From a virus: a stretch of 54,583 nt of DNA. The stretch lies in the IMG/VR virus record IMGVR_UViG_3300030116_001444, positions 539 through 55,121 of that record; one strand, given 5' to 3'. The notes below the pieces were generated by a model. The model saw nothing but the letters and a program-made list of their open reading frames with translations. It made no database searches and had not been told where the DNA came from. How positions within the stretch are numbered: position 1 is the stretch's first letter; each line of letters starts with the position of its first letter. This document shows, one piece after another, positions 22,189 to 30,548 of the stretch. A program made the translations under genes and the position numbers.

Positions 22189-23373
22189 CTACTGATAATA
22201 ACTATTGAAGGCTGTTGCAGCTCCTACACCTTGTAAAAACGGATTTGGACTTGGTTGATAAGCTGTTTGATAGGCAGAAGTTGTTCCTGCTGTTGGTGAT
22301 CCTGATAAGAACTGTTGACCTATGGATAACGGCATTAAAGCACTTTTTAATGGTGCGAACTGATTTGCTCTGAAAGCGTCTAAAACAGCCTGATCATAGC
22401 TCTGTTTCTGAGCGCCTGCTGTTGCCATAGCATTTAGATCATTGGCTGTCAGTGCGCCATATGTCTTACCTACGTCCCCCATGATACCACCAAGTTGACC
22501 GAATCCCTGACCTATGCCACCTGCTATACCACCAAGCTTACCTATACCTGCACCTAATTGTCCTCTACCTAGACCAAGGTTGCCTAAACTAGCACCAAGG
22601 CCACCCATTAGCCTACCAGATTCTAAATCTCTACGTTTACCTTTTTCAAAGGCATCCATAGAAGATGCTAACGCTGTTTTGTATCCACTTGATAGAAGTT
22701 TGGAAAGAGCGTCTGCCTTTGCATCGTAAAGAGTATTTGCTAGCTCTTGTTTTCCAAGACCTGCTCTACCACTACCAAATGCACCTCTACTAATAGCTTC
22801 TGCGTCTGCTCTTTGTTCTGCTTTTGCACCCTGTTTATCTAACTCTTTCATCGCTACATCGATGACATTCTGTTGATAAGGATCCATAAATGCCTTAATT
22901 TGTTCGGATGGATCAAAAGCCCCTACGCCTTTTTTGACCTGACTGAGTGCTGGATCGAAATATGTCTCAGCATCGCCTATTGTTTCAGTGCCTGTTTCAA
23001 ACGCACTACTTGCATCATCAACTAAACCTAAGCCTTCTTTAAGAGCATCACTACCTGCTGTTCCGAACTGTGAGGCTGATTGAAAGAAAGGTTTAAATCG
23101 ATCCTGATAAGCTGTTGAACCTAATGTGTTAAGCACCTGTGTTTGTAAAGGATCCATTCCTGCAATTTGATACTGGGGTATACCAAACATATATTGAGAA
23201 CTTTTAGGATCTGTATAATCTGTTGAACTTAATAGTCCTTTATCACCAAAGCCAAGAAAAGTTCCTGACTCATCATATTGTGGATCAAATAAAGAATCCA
23301 AAATACCTTTTTCAATATTCTCAATATATGGCGCTTTTTTCTGTAATGTTTCTACATAAGATTGTTCTACCAT
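22189..23373 (-). CDS. Gly-rich virion-region protein, 394 residues
   Basis: N-terminal part 'YVETLQKKAPYIENIEKGIL', 'IPQYQIAGMDPLQTQVLN'. The middle has a helical 'KQGAKAEQRADAEAISRGAF' stretch, followed by a Gly/Leu-rich run near 255-300 (GLGASLGNLGLGRGQLGAGI). It is known to me as a recurring, uncharacterised type in marine phage virion regions. The stop and start codons with the 250-residue gene share one base (23373). Scaffold, tail or ejection role not determined. Confidence 0.6.
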   Translation of the reverse strand: MVEQSYVETLQKKAPYIENIEKGILDSLFDPQYDESGTFLGFGDKGLLSSTDYTDPKSSQYMFGIPQYQIAGMDPLQTQVLNTLGSTAYQDRFKPFFQSASQFGTAGSDALKEGLGLVDDASSAFETGTETIGDAETYFDPALSQVKKGVGAFDPSEQIKAFMDPYQQNVIDVAMKELDKQGAKAEQRADAEAISRGAFGSGRAGLGKQELANTLYDAKADALSKLLSSGYKTALASSMDAFEKGKRRDLESGRLMGGLGASLGNLGLGRGQLGAGIGKLGGIAGGIGQGFGQLGGIMGDVGKTYGALTANDLNAMATAGAQKQSYDQAVLDAFRANQFAPLKSALMPLSIGQQFLSGSPTAGTTSAYQTAYQPSPNPFLQGVGAATAFNSYYQ

Positions 23374-24125
23374 TACGCCATCCTTTCTAAATTGCTCATC
23401 ATATCATAAGCTCTTTGTATGCCTTTGTTTTGATCTCCACCACCTAAACCTTTCACAGCATCTTTTGTTAGTACAAATTCACCTGCTGTCAACATGGCAG
23501 GCACATCATCTACACTACCGCCACCTTCATAAGGCATGATAGCACCATCTCTTCTTGGGAAGATCGTACCACCTCTATTAGCAGTTAAAACTGATCCCTG
23601 TTTACTAAAATCTATTAGGGGTATGCTTTCAAAACCTGCTGCAGAACCAAATTTTCTAAAATCTTGTGCTGGTAGTGGATCATCGTCATCATCACCTGCT
23701 AACAATTGTGCAATTCCACCAGTTAATAAAGCTGCACCTACTGGAGTATTAGCTAATTTGAAAAACATACTATCTTCATTAAGACCTAAAGCCCTTAATG
23801 GTGGACCAAGAAAACTACCACCTTTTGTATCAGTAGTTGTAGAACTTGGTGTAGTTGATATTTTGGGTGATTTTTTACCACCAGTTTGTTGTTGATCTTG
23901 ACCAGTAAAAGAACTGTCTAAACCACCAGTTATGCCACCCATTAAAGCACCTTGAATGGGACTACCACCTGTTAATCCACTTACTAAGGCACCAGTAATT
24001 GCTCTGTTAATAATAGGAGCTGCTGCTGATCCTCCTAAGCCTAACGCATTAGTAATACCACCACCTACCGGACCTAATAAATAAGTGGCTGCTGCTGGAA
24101 GTAATATATCTTTTATGACGCTCAT
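23373..24125 (-). CDS. Virion-region protein with EGGGSVDDVPAMLTAGEFVLTK-type end
   Basis: 250 residues. A Gly/Ala-rich N-terminal half with hydrophobic turns (LLPAAATYLLGPVGGGITNA) suggests membrane contact. The C-terminus carries the motif 'VPAMLTAGEFVLTKDAVKGL', which I recognise from many marine phage proteins of unknown function. It shares the EGGSV part with the gene cut at the left window edge. It lies in the tail/virion operon, after a 63-bp gap that contains an exact palindrome copy. Confidence 0.7.
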   Translation of the reverse strand: MSVIKDILLPAAATYLLGPVGGGITNALGLGGSAAAPIINRAITGALVSGLTGGSPIQGALMGGITGGLDSSFTGQDQQQTGGKKSPKISTTPSSTTTDTKGGSFLGPPLRALGLNEDSMFFKLANTPVGAALLTGGIAQLLAGDDDDDPLPAQDFRKFGSAAGFESIPLIDFSKQGSVLTANRGGTIFPRRDGAIMPYEGGGSVDDVPAMLTAGEFVLTKDAVKGLGGGDQNKGIQRAYDMMSNLERMA

Positions 24126-24177
24126 CTATTATTCCTTTATCATATATTTAAACATAAAGATATTAAATTTTCAATAC

Positions 24178-24189
24178 GAACAATTGTTC
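24178..24189. repeat. Dispersed palindrome GAACAATTGTTC, exact copy
   Basis: Lies in the intergenic gap 24126-24188 and touches the stop codon of the 98-residue gene. Confidence 0.85.
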
Positions 24190-24485
24190 TATGTTGTAAC
24201 ACTAACTGATCCAATACTACTGGTTGACGAAATACCTTCAGGATGTGGCTTATTTAACTCACTAATCTTAATTGTACCACCAAAATTAAACAATCCACCT
24301 GTTTCTAATCCACGATCATGTTTTTGTAAATCAACAAAAGTTAATTTATTATGTCTACCTTCACCAGGATTTTGTATTTGGTTCATGTAAATTGAAAAAG
24401 ATTGAATGATTTGATTGAAATATTCTCTATCATATTCTGTTGGAGGAATAGGAAAGTGAGGTAATATTTGATCTCTTGATGACAT
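24189..24485 (-). CDS. Small virion-region protein, 98 residues
   Basis: Begins MSSRDQILPHFPIPPTEYDR, with 'YFNQIIQSFSIYMNQIQNPG' and a Gly-rich end (GGLFNFGGTIKISELNKPHP). It shares one base with the stop of the 742-residue structural gene. Proteins with this small, Pro- and Gly-rich layout are found beside that structural gene in marine phages (from memory). No function known. Confidence 0.6.
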   Translation of the reverse strand: MSSRDQILPHFPIPPTEYDREYFNQIIQSFSIYMNQIQNPGEGRHNKLTFVDLQKHDRGLETGGLFNFGGTIKISELNKPHPEGISSTSSIGSVSVTT

Positions 24486-26713
24486 TAGCGTTTCCCGTCT
24501 GGTCTTAAATCAACTCTAGGCGTACCTAAACGCCATGTTGTACCTGTTTCAGATGAATCTATTTTTAAAGCAAATGATCTTCCCCTTAGTCTAAAATTTA
24601 TCTCATCTGTAAATTGTTCTACTTGTGCTGAGGCTCCAATTGTACCTGCAGCCGATCTTTGAACACTTCCTGATTGATTTTGTTTATTATCATCACCTGA
24701 AAAGTTTTTAGTTAAAAAAGTTAAAGTTGCTTTAGGGGCGCTATTGGTAGAATCTCTAAATGTTAAATCTGGTAATACTTTAGATAAAAATAAAAATTTA
24801 TCTCCCTCACCTATATCTATTTGACTTGATTGAATGTGAGCATCAATACTAGACACTGGACTTGTGCTACCATCATCAAATCCAACTTCATGATTGTAAA
24901 GATAATGATCTGTGGAAGCAGCTATCGGATTACTCTTAATACCTCTATCCATCCAAGCGTTTCTATTTAAAGTGCCAAAGTACCATATTTTCTGTTCGTA
25001 ATTGTATATAACATATCTATCATTAGCTGTATTTACTGTTGCAGAAGATCCAGATCCTGTTGTAGTTGCTGAAGGATAAAACCACCATATCTCTGCAAAT
25101 GCTGAATTTAATCCTGCCACAACTTTTTCTAATTGTTCAGTGTTAATATCAGAAAATATATAGTCTTTTATAGGGCAAGGTAATCTTTGTACAGATCCTG
25201 CATATATATAAAATTCGTTTTGACCCATCCATACCACACTATTTTCAACTGAAACAGCTGCTAATGGTCCAGCTACAGTAATACCTTCAGCGACTACGTT
25301 AATACCAAATGTAAAAGGTGGTCCTATAAATTGCATTGAATGCAATGACGTATCGGTGAAAACTAATATTTGTTGACGAGTTTCTACAGCCATGATGATT
25401 TCAGATCCAGAACCTAAGCGTAAAAAGCCTGCGGTATTATCTACTTTAGTCTCCCACTCAGCTACGTTTTCCTGATCACTAAATCTAATAAGCAAAGGGT
25501 CTTGCACACCTGCAGCAGTTAAAATGCTTGGATCTCCTCCACTATCACAACCAAAAGCAATTACATGACGATCTCTATCTGATACCATGATTTGTTTAGA
25601 TATCGATGGTGTTTTATTAGCAGCTGTAACAGAACCTAACGAAATAGCTCTTGTATTAGTGCCGTTTGTTTTGTCCCAAAATGCAATTATACCATCTCTT
25701 TCACATATAATTAAATCTTCACCAAAATTGTCATGACTCCATATTCTCATTGTATCTACTGAAGATACAGTCGTGTTCCAAGTTCCTGCGTTCCAAGGAC
25801 CAGCTCCCCAGCCTACTGATGTAATTGAATCTTGAAGACCTGAATTAATCTGGTAAGCACCAACAATACTGCTACCTCCAGTTCCAGAGTCAGCATCAGA
25901 AGTATTACCATCTGAATTAGCATCATTAGTTGAATAAACTAAAGTACCAGCTCCGAAAGTAACAGCTCCATCTACTGTCAAACTTTTAATGCTAGTAGAT
26001 GCTGCTCTTGCATTAATATAGTAAGTATCTGAATTACCTGTCTCTATGACATCTATTTGATATTCTTGATTTAAAACATCAGCTGTAATATTACCACCTA
26101 AAGAAACTGCTCCACTAAATGTAACAAAACTATTTAAAGTTGCACCATGAGCTGTGTCAGTAACTTTTAACGTGGACGTACCTACGGCTGCACCAGAACT
26201 ATGACTTGCAGCTGTTGTTCCATGTACACCTCTAGTACAAGATAATAAATTGTTATTTGTTGTATCTATTGAGTCATATTTAATTTCTTCATTGCCAATC
26301 TTTATAAAACCACTTGGAGCAAAATTAGTTGTACTTGCTAATGATATGGTAGTTGAAGAATCATTGATGTTAGAGTCTATTGTCGTCCTAGGCGCATTTA
26401 TGGCTGAAACATCTCCAGCTGAAGTAGTTACTCTAATAGGAGTAATATCAATTAATGAAAAACCTTCTTCTATATAATATTTTCTACTAGTTCCAATACC
26501 CATGTATTTAGTGCTGTCTAAAGCCATCCATGCTTTTAAAGCCCTACAACTTCCTAAAAAAGACTCTTGAGAGTATTTAACCCATCCACCTATTTTTTCT
26601 GGATAACCAAATCTAAATCTAACTTTGTCTGAATCAAACCAACCACCCTCATTACTAGAAGAAGTAAGTTCTCTATTCACTCCTGGTTTAAATTGTAATT
26701 TAGTTAAGGGCAT
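24485..26713 (-). CDS. Marine-phage structural protein (MPLTKLQFKPGVNRE type), 742 residues
   Basis: The N-terminus 'MPLTKLQFKPGVNRELTSSS', then 'EGGWFDSDKVRFRFGYPEKI' and 'GGWVKY' is a pattern I recognise in structural proteins of marine phages. The rest is beta-rich, with repeated Thr/Ser/Gly runs and 'SIVWMGQNEFYIYAG'-like strands near 500, as in tail or stopper proteins with beta-propeller or beta-helix folds. It lies 1 bp after the S74 fiber gene. A tail-associated role is likely from context. Confidence 0.7.
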   Translation of the reverse strand: MPLTKLQFKPGVNRELTSSSNEGGWFDSDKVRFRFGYPEKIGGWVKYSQESFLGSCRALKAWMALDSTKYMGIGTSRKYYIEEGFSLIDITPIRVTTSAGDVSAINAPRTTIDSNINDSSTTISLASTTNFAPSGFIKIGNEEIKYDSIDTTNNNLLSCTRGVHGTTAASHSSGAAVGTSTLKVTDTAHGATLNSFVTFSGAVSLGGNITADVLNQEYQIDVIETGNSDTYYINARAASTSIKSLTVDGAVTFGAGTLVYSTNDANSDGNTSDADSGTGGSSIVGAYQINSGLQDSITSVGWGAGPWNAGTWNTTVSSVDTMRIWSHDNFGEDLIICERDGIIAFWDKTNGTNTRAISLGSVTAANKTPSISKQIMVSDRDRHVIAFGCDSGGDPSILTAAGVQDPLLIRFSDQENVAEWETKVDNTAGFLRLGSGSEIIMAVETRQQILVFTDTSLHSMQFIGPPFTFGINVVAEGITVAGPLAAVSVENSVVWMGQNEFYIYAGSVQRLPCPIKDYIFSDINTEQLEKVVAGLNSAFAEIWWFYPSATTTGSGSSATVNTANDRYVIYNYEQKIWYFGTLNRNAWMDRGIKSNPIAASTDHYLYNHEVGFDDGSTSPVSSIDAHIQSSQIDIGEGDKFLFLSKVLPDLTFRDSTNSAPKATLTFLTKNFSGDDNKQNQSGSVQRSAAGTIGASAQVEQFTDEINFRLRGRSFALKIDSSETGTTWRLGTPRVDLRPDGKR

Positions 26714-26714
26714 A

Positions 26715-29585
26715 TTATCCTTCTAACAATTTAATTCTAGCTTCCAAAGCATCATTCTTAGCTGATAATTCTTGTAAAGCTTTGACTAAGGCAGGAACAA
26801 ACTTTCCATAAGACATTTCTAGTTTATCGGTATTTTCTTTCATAACTGCCTGCAAATGATCTTCACAATTATGTTTCAGTTGAGCTTCATCTACCTCTTG
26901 AGCTATAAAACCTTGACTTTTTACTTCATTCATAGAGCCATCTCGTCTATCCCATGTAAAATTGACAGGACGTAAATCATTTATAAAACTTAATCCAATA
27001 TCTATATCTTCAATATTTTTTTTATCTCTCTTATCTGAAAGAGTGCTTATTGTTTGAGTATTGCATCGTAGAGTAGATACTTGGTTATTACCTAAAGTAA
27101 TTTCATTGGTAGCTGTGGCAGAAGAAGCATCAGAATCATAACCTACACAAGTTAAATTACTACCTGTAGTTATACTATTACCAGCTAAAGAACCTAATCC
27201 AGTATTATTATCACCTGTTGTGACAATCTCTAAAGCTTGATTACCCACAGCTGTACAATCATCATGATGTTCAGATGTAGTATCACTATTTCCTTCTAAA
27301 GCTTCTGTTCCAATAGATGTGTTTCTAAGTCCAACATTTTTATATTGGGAGTATTTACCAATAGCAACATTATCCTGACAAGTTGCATCAGAGTTCTGAT
27401 AAAAACATCTAATTCCAATTCCGATGTTATAAGCTCCAGTTTTAATAGCACCACTAGAAAAACCACCGCTATTGGCAATCATGATATTATAAGCACCGGT
27501 CGTTATGGTATTTCCAGCATTATATCCTATACAAACATTTGAAGATCCACTAGTGATATTATAACCTGCAGCTTGACCTATGTGTACCCCCAAATCATTA
27601 GCACAACCAGAACCACTATAATCACCTGTGCAAGTTAAGCTATATCCAGCTTGATAACCAATACTTACACTTCTGCCTTGACCACCTTTATAACAAGCTT
27701 GATAACCAATTATTACACTTCTGTTATTTTTTAAATTTTCATTACTTGATAGACCATAACCAGCATAACCTCCTAAAATTACTGAATATTGACCTCCCGC
27801 ATAGTACCCTGCTTCTTGACCAATAATTACATTAGGTCCATAAGATCCCCCAGGTCCACCAGCGTTACCATAAGCTTTGTGTCCAATATGAACACTTCCA
27901 TCAGATCCCCAAGCTTCAGCACCAATAACAACTGTAGATGAATCATAAGCATCAGCTGTTTTAGCATTATAACCTATTAAGGTGTTAGAATCACCTCCAC
28001 TACCACTGACAGCAGCAGTTGATAAATTAGAACCTGCTCCATAACCAAAGGCAGTATTATTATCGCAAGAAGAATCAATATTACTAAAAACATTTGTACC
28101 AATACCAGTATTATTTGAACCAGTTGTTATAATACCACCTGAAATAGTAACTGTTTTAGTAGATCCACTTCCAGAAGCAACAACACCACCACCAGTAAAA
28201 TTAATTGTTCCTGCTCCAGTTGATAGGCTAGATCCTTGATTTTGTATTGTTAAGGTTGATCCACCACCACCAGTTACACTAGCAATATAAGCTTTTACAG
28301 ATTGTTGTGTTGGTACGAGAGTGGCACTATCAGATGCCATATCATCTTCATCAACAAAAGCCGTAATAGTAATGGTTCCATCTGATAAAGATCCAAAATT
28401 AACTGTGCCACTTGTTGTTATCGTGCCACCAGTAATTGTACCTGTTGTTGTAATATTACTGCTTCCATTATCTATGGCTCCAAAACCAGAAGTTATACTG
28501 CCACTATTCAATGCACCAGTTGCCGTTATATTACCTTGTGTTGTTGAACTTAATGAACCAGCTATTGAACCACCAGATACGTTAATACCTGCACTGAATA
28601 CGGGTATCTGGTTCATAGTGACTACACCACCACTTGATATGGAGATTGCATCTGTATCACTTGCAGCACCAATATTTCCACCATCAGGAATAATTAAATT
28701 TTGTGTAAGTGTTACGACACCACTAGAAGATATTGATATAGCATCTGTGTCTCCTACAGAACCAATATTACCTGCATTAGGTATAACAAGATTACCACCT
28801 AATGTTGTTAATCCACCAGTGACTACTGTGCCTGCGAGAGTTACATTTGCTCCACTAAAAGTGGCTGCCGTTGTGGTTCCAGATTTGATTATTAAATTAC
28901 CACTATTGTTATTTAAAGATCCAAAAGTAGCACTATCGTCTTTTAAAAAAATAATTCCATCGTCTGAATTAAGAACAATATCACCTGCTACATCAAGTGT
29001 TAGATCTCCAGAAGATAAGTCAATTTCTGTACCATCAATCGTAATATTATCTATTGATACACCAGCGTTTGCTGTTACAGCTCCTGTTGAAGTAAAAGTA
29101 CCTCCTACTGTGGTATTACCTGCTACAGCAAAGGTTCCTGCTACATCTAAGTCAGTAAAAGCATCAACTACATTTGCACCAGTGCCTCCACCATCTGAAT
29201 AAACTACTTTGACAGATCCATTTGGAATATTTACGGATGATCCTGTGCCTTGTTTTATAGTCAATATTTGACTACCAGACGTAGCATTCTCAATAATCCA
29301 AACTTTACTAACGCTATTAGGACCTAATGTAACAGTACACGTTGCATTAAGTGTACCTGTATATTTTAAATACATCGATCTTGGAGCGCCTGTTTGAGTT
29401 TCATCGGCATCTTCCATATTCGTAGAGTGAGCGGTTGCATTCGTGGTTATAGCTTCAGTTCCAAACGCAAAAGCATCTGTTATTAAAGATATATTAGTAT
29501 TTGTAGCTGTACCCCATGTACCTGATCTCTCTCCAGAAGCTATCTCTTCTAATCTTAGATTGTTTGTAAATACACTATTGCTCAT
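26715..29585 (-). CDS. Tail fiber/spike with YadA-like repeats and S74 chaperone domain
   Basis: 956 residues. The N-terminal half is made of repeated beta strands (TVGGTFTSTGAVTANAG-like). Roughly residues 480-840 contain YadA-head-like repeats (NNTGIGTNVFS, NTAFGYGAGS, NVCIGYNAGNTITTGAYN) that build left-handed trimeric folds. The end, from about residue 845, is a peptidase S74 intramolecular chaperone. It contains 'TLSDKRDKKNIEDIDIGLSF' with the Ser and Lys expected for self-cleavage, then 'RPVNFTWD', 'QGFIAQEV' and a final coiled coil. It should trimerise, cleave off its chaperone and bind a host surface receptor. Confidence 0.85.
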   Translation of the reverse strand: MSNSVFTNNLRLEEIASGERSGTWGTATNTNISLITDAFAFGTEAITTNATAHSTNMEDADETQTGAPRSMYLKYTGTLNATCTVTLGPNSVSKVWIIENATSGSQILTIKQGTGSSVNIPNGSVKVVYSDGGGTGANVVDAFTDLDVAGTFAVAGNTTVGGTFTSTGAVTANAGVSIDNITIDGTEIDLSSGDLTLDVAGDIVLNSDDGIIFLKDDSATFGSLNNNSGNLIIKSGTTTAATFSGANVTLAGTVVTGGLTTLGGNLVIPNAGNIGSVGDTDAISISSSGVVTLTQNLIIPDGGNIGAASDTDAISISSGGVVTMNQIPVFSAGINVSGGSIAGSLSSTTQGNITATGALNSGSITSGFGAIDNGSSNITTTGTITGGTITTSGTVNFGSLSDGTITITAFVDEDDMASDSATLVPTQQSVKAYIASVTGGGGSTLTIQNQGSSLSTGAGTINFTGGGVVASGSGSTKTVTISGGIITTGSNNTGIGTNVFSNIDSSCDNNTAFGYGAGSNLSTAAVSGSGGDSNTLIGYNAKTADAYDSSTVVIGAEAWGSDGSVHIGHKAYGNAGGPGGSYGPNVIIGQEAGYYAGGQYSVILGGYAGYGLSSNENLKNNRSVIIGYQACYKGGQGRSVSIGYQAGYSLTCTGDYSGSGCANDLGVHIGQAAGYNITSGSSNVCIGYNAGNTITTGAYNIMIANSGGFSSGAIKTGAYNIGIGIRCFYQNSDATCQDNVAIGKYSQYKNVGLRNTSIGTEALEGNSDTTSEHHDDCTAVGNQALEIVTTGDNNTGLGSLAGNSITTGSNLTCVGYDSDASSATATNEITLGNNQVSTLRCNTQTISTLSDKRDKKNIEDIDIGLSFINDLRPVNFTWDRRDGSMNEVKSQGFIAQEVDEAQLKHNCEDHLQAVMKENTDKLEMSYGKFVPALVKALQELSAKNDALEARIKLLEG

Positions 29586-29593
29586 ATTTCATC

Positions 29594-30310
29594 CTATGCT
29601 TGTTGTTGGTCCCAAGAAGGACTTTGATTCGGTGTGACCAAAGAATAACTCGGTGTTTGACTTGGAGTTACCTTTGAAAAACTAGGTGTTTGACTCGGTT
29701 GCACTTGTGAATAACTCGCAGTTTGATTTGGTGTTATCTTAGTATAACTCGGATCTTGAGAAATTTCAATATTTCCCCATACAAGAACTTGACCTATTTC
29801 AGTATTGCCAGAAACTCCTTGCATATTAGTAAGTATACCACCACCATTAAGGATTGATACCATATTGCCTAATTCAACAGAAATACCAAATTGCGCTCTA
29901 GCTGCAGATGCACCGGAAGCAGCCTGAGCAGTTGAATCATCAAAGAAATCTGCACTTGCAGAATTGATAGTATCAAAAAATTCTTTTGCTAAAGATGAAA
30001 TAAATATTTGCTCTCCTACAATTACTTGTTGTGCTAACTTTTCTAAAATATCAACTCTCGTAGATTCAACTACTTGAGCAGCAGCTAAGTCTCGTATGTC
30101 TTGTTCTGTGACACTAGATCCAGAAGCATTTCTAAATGTAGAGGTTCCAGTTTCTACAAAGTCTTTTTCAACAACAATACCTGCAGAACCACTTACACCT
30201 ACAGCGCTAGAATTAACTGTTGCTGTAATTGAAACACCAGTTGGTGTAACAAATATTCTAAATAATACTGTTGATAATGGTAGTTCTGAAAATGATTGAT
30301 GTCCGAACAA
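29594..30310 (-). CDS. Virion-region protein with C-terminal 11-residue Pro/Gln repeats
   Basis: The protein (238 residues) begins FGHQSFSELPLSTVLFRIF; the only start in reach is a TTG at 30310, without a clear ribosome site, and the decayed palindrome 30304-30315 covers it. The middle is helical. The end has four units of about 11 residues (SYTKITPNQTA, SYSQVQPSQTP, SFSKVTPSQTP, SYSLVTPNQSP) closing with SWDQQQA. It lies between two fiber genes; a fiber-attachment or tail-tip role is inference. Confidence 0.6.
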   Translation of the reverse strand: MFGHQSFSELPLSTVLFRIFVTPTGVSITATVNSSAVGVSGSAGIVVEKDFVETGTSTFRNASGSSVTEQDIRDLAAAQVVESTRVDILEKLAQQVIVGEQIFISSLAKEFFDTINSASADFFDDSTAQAASGASAARAQFGISVELGNMVSILNGGGILTNMQGVSGNTEIGQVLVWGNIEISQDPSYTKITPNQTASYSQVQPSQTPSFSKVTPSQTPSYSLVTPNQSPSWDQQQA

Positions 30311-30315
30311 TTGTG
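30304..30315. repeat. Dispersed palindrome, one mismatch (GAACAATTGTGC)
   Basis: The rightmost clear copy in the window; it overlaps the start codon region of the gene ending at 29594. No close copy was seen from here to 54.6 kb. Confidence 0.65.
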
Positions 30316-30537
30316 CTAACTAACCTTTTTTTCTTCTTTTTGATTTAAGGACTCTATTAGTTTATTGGTAAAGAAGTTTAATGCTACTTGTTGTTGATCT
30401 AAATGAAACTTAGCCTGGTTTGCTTTAGCTTGTAGATCTCGTATTTGAGCAATGAGATATCTTTGCTCTTCACTCATGTCAGTAGGATTATATTCCTTGC
30501 CATCTATGTTAATAATGTTTTTTGCTTCTTCAGCCAT
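30316..30537 (-). CDS. DUF6447-like small protein
   Basis: Starting at the ATG at 30537 (AAGGAGAATAAC before it), the protein of 73 residues begins MAEEAKNIINIDGKEYNPTD, followed by 'MSEEQRYLIAQIRDLQAKAN' and a helical end (FFTNKLIESLNQKEEKKVS). The 'I-x-I-D-G-K-x-Y' start and following helices match a small family I know as DUF6447, found beside fiber genes in marine phages. A longer frame to 30570 enters the fiber gene and is rejected. Confidence 0.65.
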   Translation of the reverse strand: MAEEAKNIINIDGKEYNPTDMSEEQRYLIAQIRDLQAKANQAKFHLDQQQVALNFFTNKLIESLNQKEEKKVS

Positions 30538-30548
30538 GTTATTCTCCT

